Shown piece after piece: positions 4,750 to 9,998 of a DNA stretch of 9,998 nt. The translations under genes and the position numbers were made by a program. This stretch comes from Hyphomonadaceae bacterium UBA4763 (GTDB lineage Bacteria; Pseudomonadota; Alphaproteobacteria; Caulobacterales; Aquidulcibacteraceae): assembly GCA_002403455.1 (NCBI GenBank), contig DHHV01000112.1, forward strand, positions 1-9,998, written 5' to 3'. Position 1 is the stretch's first letter, and every line of letters begins with the position of its first letter. The notes beneath the pieces are model-generated. The model did no database searches. It was not told the origin of the DNA and worked only from the letters and a program-made list of their open reading frames with translations.

Positions 4750-6090
4750 ATGATCCGCGCCGTCGCCGCCCTTCTCCTCCTCGCGCTCGCCGCAACGCCC
4801 GCCGCCGCGCAGGTCCTGCCGGCTTGCCTGGAGCGCCCGTTTCCCGCCACCTGCACCCCGCGCGAACAAGCCGCGACCCGCGATGACTGGCTCGCCCAGC
4901 GTTTTGCGACGATTCTCCCCGAAGCGATGCGCGCCCATGGCGTCGATATGTGGATCATCGTCGCGCGCGAATATGTCGAAGACCCGGTGCTCTCAACCAT
5001 GCTGAATGCGACGAGCTTTCACGCCCGCCGCCGCACCATTTTGGTCCTGCACGATCCCGGCCCCGATCAGCCGATCGAGCGATTGACCGTCAGCCGCTAT
5101 GGCCTCGCCGACTTCTTCCAATCGGCCTGGGATCCGGAACAGCAACCCGATCAATGGGCCCGCCTTGGCGAGATCATCGCCGCCCGCAACCCGGCCAAGA
5201 TCGCCGTCAATGTCTCGCCCGACAGCGCCTTTGCCGATGGCCTCACCAAAAGCCAATATGACGGCGTCTTGTCCGCGATTCCCGAAGCGATGCGCGAACG
5301 CGTCGCGCCGGCCCATTGGCTCGCCATCAACTGGCTGGAAACGCGGCTGCCCGACGAGATCGCCGCTTATCGCGCGATTGTGCGGCTGGCCCATGATCTG
5401 ATCGCCGAGGGCTTTTCCGACGCCTTTATCACGCCCGGCAAGACCACCGCTGATGACGTCGTCTGGCGCTTTCGCGCCCGCATCGCCGAGCTCGGCCTCA
5501 GCGCCTGGTTCCATCCATCCGTCGACATTTCCCGGCAAGGCGTCGATCAACCGCTCGACGGCGCATCCATCATCCAGCCCGGCGATTTGTTGTGGACCGA
5601 TTTCGGCATCACGTATTTTGGCCTCAACACCGACACCCAGCAAATGGCCTATGTGCTGCGCGAGGGCGAGACCGACGCGCCAGCGGGCCTGCGCGCCGGA
5701 CTCAAAGCCGCCAATGACGTGCAAGACGCGCTAACCTCGTCGTTCCAACTGGGCGACAGCGGTAATGCGATCCTGGCCCGCGCCCGCGGCAAAGCGATCG
5801 CGCAAGGCCTTTCGCCCAGCATTTATTCCCATCCGATCGGCTATCACGGCCATGGCGCCGGCGCCTCGATCGGCTTTTGGGACAATCAAAACCCCGACCC
5901 GCGCGGCGAATATCCCTTGCGCGCCAACACCGCCTGGTCGATCGAGCTCAGCGCCACGCAATCCGTGCCCGAATGGGGCGATCAACAAATCGCCTTCAAA
6001 GTCGAAGAAGACGCCTTTTTCGACGGAACCCGCGTCGATTATCTCGACGGGCGCCAAACCCGCTTTCACCTGATCGGCGCGCGCCGATGA
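4750..6090 (+). CDS. Secreted M24-family metallopeptidase (Xaa-Pro aminopeptidase-like)
   Basis: This is a 446-aa pita-bread-fold peptidase homologue. The first 21 residues (MIRAVAALLLLALAATPAAAQ) are a typical signal peptide with an AAA/Q cleavage site, placing it in the periplasm or outside. Residues about 30-200 form the N-terminal domain; the M24 domain follows. Likely dinuclear-metal ligands are all present: Asp284 (WTDFG), Asp295 (NTDTQ), a His in HPIGYHGHG (361-369), Glu399 (WSIEL) and Glu419 or 420 (KVEEDAFF). The His motif has one more residue between its first two histidines than the HxxxH of E. coli PepP, so the substrate may differ. The N-terminus can be extended in frame to TTG 4693, but ATG 4750 gives a clean signal peptide. 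The ribosome binding site is weak (AAGAGA). The stop overlaps the start of the racemase gene (ATGA), so the two are co-translated; together they suggest peptide breakdown and amino-acid use. Confidence 0.88.
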   Translation: MIRAVAALLLLALAATPAAAQVLPACLERPFPATCTPREQAATRDDWLAQRFATILPEAMRAHGVDMWIIVAREYVEDPVLSTMLNATSFHARRRTILVLHDPGPDQPIERLTVSRYGLADFFQSAWDPEQQPDQWARLGEIIAARNPAKIAVNVSPDSAFADGLTKSQYDGVLSAIPEAMRERVAPAHWLAINWLETRLPDEIAAYRAIVRLAHDLIAEGFSDAFITPGKTTADDVVWRFRARIAELGLSAWFHPSVDISRQGVDQPLDGASIIQPGDLLWTDFGITYFGLNTDTQQMAYVLREGETDAPAGLRAGLKAANDVQDALTSSFQLGDSGNAILARARGKAIAQGLSPSIYSHPIGYHGHGAGASIGFWDNQNPDPRGEYPLRANTAWSIELSATQSVPEWGDQQIAFKVEEDAFFDGTRVDYLDGRQTRFHLIGARR

Positions 6091-6794
6091 TCCGTCCCCG
6101 CCCCATGGGCGTCATTGGCCTGCTCGGCGGGTCGAGCGATGTCGGCACCGTCGATTATTACAATCGGCTTAACCGCCTCGCCCGCGCGCGGCTGGGCGGC
6201 TGGGACATCGCCGAAACCCTGATCGCCGGCATGAATTTCGGCAATATCGAAGCCTTCGTCCGCGCCGAAGATTGGGCGGCGATGCGCGCTTATATGCGCC
6301 CGAAAATGCAGGGCCTGCTGGCGGCGGGCGCTGATTTCATCCTCTGCGCGTCCAACACGCTCAACCGCGTCGCCGAGCCATTGGCGGCCGAGCTCGGCGC
6401 GCCGTTCTTGCACATCGCCGATCCAACCGGCGCGGCCTTGCGCACGCAAGGCTTTGACCAAGCCTTGTTGCTCGGCACCCGGCAGACCATGCGCGATCCC
6501 TATTACCACGATTATTATGGAGCCCGGCACGGGATTGACATCGTCACGCCCAGCGAGGTCGACCAGATCGAGATCGACCGCATCATCTTCGATGAATTGG
6601 TGCGCGGCCAGATCCTGCCAGCCTCGCGCGATTTTTACGTCGCCGCCATCGCCCGCAGCGGCGTCAAAGCCGTCATCATGGGCTGTACCGAGATTTGCCT
6701 GCTGATCGGACCGGCGGATACGCCCGAACATGTGCTGTTCGACGTCAACGAACTACATTGCGCCGCCGCCATCGCGCGCGCTTTGGCGCTATAA
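6087..6794 (+). CDS. Aspartate/glutamate racemase family protein (YgeA-like)
   Basis: This 235-aa cytoplasmic protein belongs to the Asp/Glu racemase superfamily, cofactor-independent enzymes that usually use two facing cysteines. It starts with the family signature GVIGLLGGSSDVGTVDYYNR (8-27). The second active-site motif MGCTEICLL is intact (Cys200). The first motif reads CASNT, so Ser89 occupies the position of the usual CNT cysteine, with a Cys two residues earlier (Cys87). E. coli YgeA, an L-Asp/L-Glu racemase, has Thr there, so a Ser/Cys pair may mean an L-specific or altered enzyme. YgeA-like features FLHIADPTG and LLGTRQTM are present. The start ATG overlaps the peptidase stop (ATGA); upstream in-frame extensions are not supported. 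Its TAA abuts the TAG of the convergent dehydrogenase, the two frames overlapping by 6 bases. The amino-acid substrate is not determinable from sequence. Confidence 0.9.
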   Translation: MIRPRPMGVIGLLGGSSDVGTVDYYNRLNRLARARLGGWDIAETLIAGMNFGNIEAFVRAEDWAAMRAYMRPKMQGLLAAGADFILCASNTLNRVAEPLAAELGAPFLHIADPTGAALRTQGFDQALLLGTRQTMRDPYYHDYYGARHGIDIVTPSEVDQIEIDRIIFDELVRGQILPASRDFYVAAIARSGVKAVIMGCTEICLLIGPADTPEHVLFDVNELHCAAAIARALAL

Positions 6795-7775
6795 CATCGC
6801 CGGAATAACCCGGTCGGGCGGCTTATGCCCGTCGGCGAAGGTCTTGATATTGACGATCACCTTCTCGCCCATGTCGATGCGCCCCTCCATCGTCGCCGAG
6901 CCCATATGCGGCAGCAGCACGACATTCGCGAGCCGTTTCAGCTTCGGATTGATGGCGGGTTCATGCTCAAACACGTCAAGGCCCGCCCCGGCGATCTGGC
7001 CCTTGTCCAGCATCCGCGCCAGGGCCGCCTCATCGATCACCTCGCCGCGCGAAGTGTTCACAATATAGGCATGCGGCTTCAGCAAAGCCAAACGCCGCGC
7101 CGACAGCAAATGATAGGTCGCCGGCGTGTGCGGACAATTGACGGAGATGATATCCATCCGCGCCAGCATTTGGTCGAGACTATCCCAATAGGTCGCCTCG
7201 AGCCCTTGTTCAATCACCGGCGAGACTGGTTTGCGATTATGGTAATGGATCTGCAAGCCGAAGGCTTTGGCCCGCCGCGCCACGGCTTGGCCGATCCGGC
7301 CCATGCCAATGATCCCCAGCCGCTTGCCCCATATCCGCCGGCCGAGCATCCAGGTCGGCGACCAGCCGACAAATTGATCCGCCTCCACCACTTTGACGCC
7401 GTCGATCACCCGGCGCGGCACCGCCAGGATCAAGGCCATCGTCATATCGGCGGTGTCTTCGGTCAGCACGCCGGGCGTATTGGTGACGGTAATGCCGCGC
7501 TCGATCGCCGTGCGCACGTCGATATTGTCGACCCCCGCCCCGAAATTGGCGATCAGGCGAAAGTCAGGGCCCGCTTGCGCCAGCATCCGCGCATCGATGC
7601 GATCGCTGACCGTCGGCACCAGCACATCGGCTTGGCGCATGGCGGCGATGATCGCCTCGGCATTCATCGGCTGATCGTCGATATTCAAGGTCGCATCGAA
7701 CAATTCCCGCATGCGGGTTTCAACCGCTTCGGGGAGCTTGCGCGTCACGACGACTTTAAGCTTGCGTTGTCCCAT
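6789..7775 (-). CDS. D-isomer-specific 2-hydroxyacid dehydrogenase (glyoxylate/hydroxypyruvate reductase-like)
   Basis: This 328-aa cytoplasmic enzyme of the D-2-hydroxyacid dehydrogenase family interconverts 2-oxo acids and D-2-hydroxy acids; glyoxylate or hydroxypyruvate reduction is the most likely activity. The Rossmann motif GMGRIG is at 157-162. The end of the second strand reads HYHNRK with no acidic residue, and Arg181 suggests NADPH rather than NADH. The catalytic set is complete: Arg243 (NTSRGEVID), Glu272 (DVFEHEP) and His290 (LLPHMGSAT). The substrate-binding loop NFGAGVDNID is at 77-86. It starts 30 bases after hisE on the same strand, so it may be transcribed from the his operon although it has no known role in histidine synthesis. 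A PGDH-type serine-pathway role is less likely because there is no ACT domain. The 3' end overlaps the convergent racemase gene by 6 bases. Confidence 0.92.
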   Translation of the reverse strand: MGQRKLKVVVTRKLPEAVETRMRELFDATLNIDDQPMNAEAIIAAMRQADVLVPTVSDRIDARMLAQAGPDFRLIANFGAGVDNIDVRTAIERGITVTNTPGVLTEDTADMTMALILAVPRRVIDGVKVVEADQFVGWSPTWMLGRRIWGKRLGIIGMGRIGQAVARRAKAFGLQIHYHNRKPVSPVIEQGLEATYWDSLDQMLARMDIISVNCPHTPATYHLLSARRLALLKPHAYIVNTSRGEVIDEAALARMLDKGQIAGAGLDVFEHEPAINPKLKRLANVVLLPHMGSATMEGRIDMGEKVIVNIKTFADGHKPPDRVIPAML

Positions 7776-7805
7776 GCCTCTTGCTCTTCGGTTTGCGACC
7801 TGAGG

Positions 7806-8159
7806 TCAAGGGTTTCCGTCGCCGCGCGCGGCTTTCTCGGCCAGGCCCGATTGCGCCTGCCGGGCGATCAGCACGGCGGCGACGGCGCTTGGCGGGACAT
7901 CGCGCGCCGCCAAGGCGACCAACAGGTGATAGAGCAGATCGGCGGCTTCCTGGGCGACGTCCGCGTCGGGCCCCGCCGCAATGGCGAGCGCCGCCTCCAC
8001 CGCTTCCTCGCCCAATTTCTTGGCGCAAAGCCCCGGTCCCTTGGCCAGCAATTTCGCCGTATAAGAGGCGGCCGGATCGCCGCCGCGTTTGCTGCGGATC
8101 GTCTCGGCAAGTGTCTCTATTTCCGCGCCAAGGCTTGGCAGGGCGTCTTCGTCAGACAT
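7806..8159 (-). CDS. hisE: Phosphoribosyl-ATP pyrophosphatase HisE
   Basis: HisE hydrolyses phosphoribosyl-ATP to phosphoribosyl-AMP and pyrophosphate, the second step of histidine synthesis. It is a stand-alone 117-aa protein, not fused to HisI. The all-alpha MazG-like core shows the metal-binding helices KKLGEEAVEAALA (47-59) and EAADLLYHLLV (71-81). The preceding TAKLLAKG (34-41) matches the family's SYTAKLL..G pattern. The ATG at 8159 is 3 bases after the hisF stop, so expression is coupled. The C-terminus is Ala/Gly-rich and slightly longer than the E. coli HisE domain. Confidence 0.96.
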   Translation of the reverse strand: MSDEDALPSLGAEIETLAETIRSKRGGDPAASYTAKLLAKGPGLCAKKLGEEAVEAALAIAAGPDADVAQEAADLLYHLLVALAARDVPPSAVAAVLIARQAQSGLAEKAARGDGNP

Positions 8160-8162
8160 TGC

Positions 8163-8930
8163 TTACTCCGCGATTGCGCGCACCGGCGCGCCGGCGGCGG
8201 CCAGCGCATCGCGCACCTGACCGACCGTATAGGTTCCAAAGTGGAAAATCGAGGCGGCGAGCACCGCCGACGCCCCGCCTTCCGTCACCGCCGCGACGAA
8301 ATGCGCCAGCTCCCCCGCCCCGCCCGAGGCGATCACCGGCGTCGCCGTCGCCGCCCGCACGGCTTTTAGCAGCGCGAGGTCATAGCCCATGCCGCCGCCA
8401 TCGCGGTCCATCGATGTCAGCAAGATCTCGCCCGCACCGCGTTCTGTTGCTTCCGCCGCCCACGCGATCGCGTCGCGGCCGGTCGGCCGCGTGCCGCCAT
8501 GGCTGAACGCCTCCCATTGGCCTGGCCCGGTCTGGCGCGCATCGATCGCGATGACGATGCATTGCGCGCCGAATTCCTCGGCTCCCCGCCGCAGCAAATC
8601 GGGGTCGGCGAAGGCGGCCGAGTTGACCGAGACCTTGTCGGCCCCAGCGCGCAACAAAGCGCGGATATCGCCAACCTCGCGCACGCCGCCCCCGACCGTC
8701 AGCGGCATGAAACAGCTTTCAGCCGTGCGCCGCACGACGTCCAGCAGCGCGCCGCGGCCCTCGAGGCTCGCCGAAATGTCGAGAAAACACAATTCGTCGG
8801 CGCCTTGCGCGTCATAGACCCGCGCCTGCTCGACCGGATCGCCCGCATCGCGCAAATTCTGAAATTGTACGCCTTTGACGACGCGCCCGTCTTTGACGTC
8901 CAAGCAAGGAATGATCCGCGTCGCCAGCAT
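8163..8930 (-). CDS. hisF: Imidazole glycerol phosphate synthase cyclase subunit HisF
   Basis: HisF is the (beta/alpha)8-barrel cyclase subunit that, with HisH, turns PRFAR and ammonia into imidazole glycerol phosphate and AICAR. The 255 aa match the family length. Catalytic Asp11 (IIPCLDVKDGRVVKG) and Asp130 (VIAIDARQTG) sit at exactly the positions known in the family, with the phosphate-binding motifs GGGVRE (80-85) and ASGGAG (201-206). The conserved LTSMDRDG (171-178) is present. The start ATG shares its A with the hisA stop (TGATG), showing translational coupling. HisE follows 3 bases after the stop. Confidence 0.98.
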   Translation of the reverse strand: MLATRIIPCLDVKDGRVVKGVQFQNLRDAGDPVEQARVYDAQGADELCFLDISASLEGRGALLDVVRRTAESCFMPLTVGGGVREVGDIRALLRAGADKVSVNSAAFADPDLLRRGAEEFGAQCIVIAIDARQTGPGQWEAFSHGGTRPTGRDAIAWAAEATERGAGEILLTSMDRDGGGMGYDLALLKAVRAATATPVIASGGAGELAHFVAAVTEGGASAVLAASIFHFGTYTVGQVRDALAAAGAPVRAIAE

Positions 8931-9676
8931 CAGGCCGCACTTTTCACGAGGTCTAACGCCGCGCGTGGCGCGATCGCCCCGTCATAAAGCGCCCGCCCGA
9001 TCACCGCGCCGGCGATCTTCGCCGCGCTTTTGGGTCCGCGAAAGGCCGACAGCGCCCGCACATCGGCCAAGCTCGCCACCCCGCCAGAGGCGATCACCGC
9101 AATCGGTACGGAATCGGCGATTGCCCCGATCCAGTTGAGATTAACGCCTTCCCCCATGCCGTCGCGGGCGATGTCGGTGACGATCAGCGCCGCAACGCCC
9201 GCGCCTGCCATTTGCCGCGCCAGTTCCTCCGCCGCCATGTCGGTCTCTTCGGCCCAGCCTTGCACCGCGACGCGGCCCGCGCGCGCATCGATCCCAACTA
9301 CAATCCGCCCTGGAAAGCGCGCCGCCGCCGCCACCACGAGCGCCGGATCGCGCACGGCAATGGTGCCGAGGATCACCCGCGCCGCGCCCGCCGCCAGCCA
9401 GCCCTCGATCGCCGCCATCGAGCGAATGCCGCCGCCGATCTGGACCGCCATGCCCGTTTTTGCCGCCAAGATCGCCTCGATCGCGGCGCGATTGGCGCTT
9501 TCGCCGGCAAACGCACCGTCAAGATCAACCACATGCAGCCAGTCAAAGCCTTGCGCCGCAAAGGCTGCCGCCTGCGCCGCCGGATCGGCGTTGAACAAGG
9601 TCGCCTCGTCCATCCGCCCTTGGCGGAGGCGCACGCATTGGCCGGCCTTCAAATCAATCGCGGGATAAAGGATCAT
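8930..9676 (-). CDS. hisA: Phosphoribosylformimino-AICAR-P isomerase HisA
   Basis: HisA isomerises ProFAR to PRFAR by an Amadori rearrangement in the fourth step of histidine synthesis. It is a (beta/alpha)8-barrel of 248 aa, homologous to HisF. Catalytic Asp8 (YPAIDLKAG) and Asp130 (VGIDARAG) are at the expected positions, with phosphate motifs GGGIRS (81-86) and ASGGVA (196-201), and TDIARDGMG (167-175). ATG at 9676 is chosen because it forms an ATGA overlap with the hisH stop and gives the canonical MILYPAIDLK start; a TTG three codons upstream is unlikely. It overlaps the hisF start by one base. Confidence 0.97.
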   Translation of the reverse strand: MILYPAIDLKAGQCVRLRQGRMDEATLFNADPAAQAAAFAAQGFDWLHVVDLDGAFAGESANRAAIEAILAAKTGMAVQIGGGIRSMAAIEGWLAAGAARVILGTIAVRDPALVVAAAARFPGRIVVGIDARAGRVAVQGWAEETDMAAEELARQMAGAGVAALIVTDIARDGMGEGVNLNWIGAIADSVPIAVIASGGVASLADVRALSAFRGPKSAAKIAGAVIGRALYDGAIAPRAALDLVKSAA

Positions 9677-9998
9677 GGCCGCCAATCGACAAAATTGGCG
9701 AGCAAGCGCAAGCCCGCTCGCTGGCTTTTTTCCGGGTGAAATTGCACGCCGAGGATCGGCCCACGCGCCAACGCCGCAACAAACCGCCCGCCATAATCGG
9801 CCTCGGCCAGCACGTCAGCGCGCGCGCAGCCCGATACCGCAAACGAATTGGCGAAATAGAAAAACGGCTGCCCGCCCAATCCGGCAAAACACGCATGCGG
9901 CGCGGCGAGCATGGTCGCGTTCCAGCCCATATGCGGGATCGGCAAATGGGGATCATTGGGCGCCAGCCGCTGCGCCACCCCGCCGATCCAGCCAAGCC
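9673..9998 (-). CDS. hisH: Imidazole glycerol phosphate synthase glutaminase subunit HisH (partial, 3' part)
   Basis: This is the C-terminal ~107 residues of HisH, the class I glutamine amidotransferase subunit that supplies ammonia to HisF. It enters from the right edge, so the start and the nucleophilic Cys are not visible. The visible part starts LGWIGGVAQRLAPND, contains the family landmark IPHMGWN, the FANSFAV strand region and the catalytic His and Glu in GVQFHPEKSQ, and ends FVDWRP. A GTG at 9978 is internal, since coding continues upstream in frame. The stop TGA overlaps the hisA ATG (ATGA). hisB is the expected gene upstream by analogy with other alphaproteobacteria. Confidence 0.95.
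   Translation of the reverse strand, partial: LGWIGGVAQRLAPNDPHLPIPHMGWNATMLAAPHACFAGLGGQPFFYFANSFAVSGCARADVLAEADYGGRFVAALARGPILGVQFHPEKSQRAGLRLLANFVDWRP

Noticed and set aside
4993..5724. 243-codon minus-strand ORF opposite the M24 peptidase
   Set aside because: It is a mirror frame of a gene with a signal peptide and all metal ligands; no family pattern was seen.
6066..6731. 221-codon minus-strand ORF opposite the racemase
   Set aside because: It is antisense to the racemase-family gene with intact GCTE and GLLGG motifs.
6825..8369. 514-codon plus-strand ORF, the longest in the window
   Set aside because: It runs antisense across the dehydrogenase, hisE and part of hisF, all of which have intact catalytic motifs. 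The translation is His/Arg-rich with no recognisable domain.

Overview
The window is GC-rich with strong G/C preference at third codon positions. Its gene content (a pspF/pspABC locus, and a his cluster ordered hisH-hisA-hisF-hisE) fits an alphaproteobacterium. I cannot fix the order; a Caulobacterales- or Sphingomonadales-like lineage is a guess. Coding is almost continuous. No tRNA, rRNA, CRISPR array, insertion sequence or phage gene was seen.

Region 1 (1-323): the 3' end of a plus-strand gene of unknown function with a low-complexity Gly/Ala/Asp-rich stretch, convergent with pspF.

Region 2 (336-3814): a complete phage-shock-protein (envelope stress) locus. pspF (minus strand) encodes the sigma-54 activator and is divergent from a plus-strand operon. 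A sigma-54 promoter with correct -24/-12 spacing lies at 1538-1553, and palindromes further upstream are candidate PspF sites. Between the promoter and pspA lie two unannotated tandem small genes (46 and 45 aa). They share an Arg-rich core (RRRQRR) and a PLP...I C-terminus, and each has its own ribosome binding site. A strong GC hairpin then precedes pspA, pspB and pspC. An 84-aa protein of unknown function follows 77 bases after pspC. The two small genes are the most likely undescribed component of the window.

Region 3 (3815-6794): a pirin-family gene with intact metal ligands, then a two-gene unit overlapping by ATGA: a secreted M24-family metallopeptidase and an aspartate/glutamate racemase-family protein with Ser in place of the first catalytic Cys. 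These suggest peptide and amino-acid scavenging.

Region 4 (6789-9998, minus strand): histidine biosynthesis, transcribed right to left as hisH (5' end outside the window), hisA, hisF, hisE, with overlaps or tiny gaps, followed 30 bases later by a 2-hydroxyacid dehydrogenase that probably prefers NADPH. The stop codon of this dehydrogenase overlaps the 3' end of the racemase gene.
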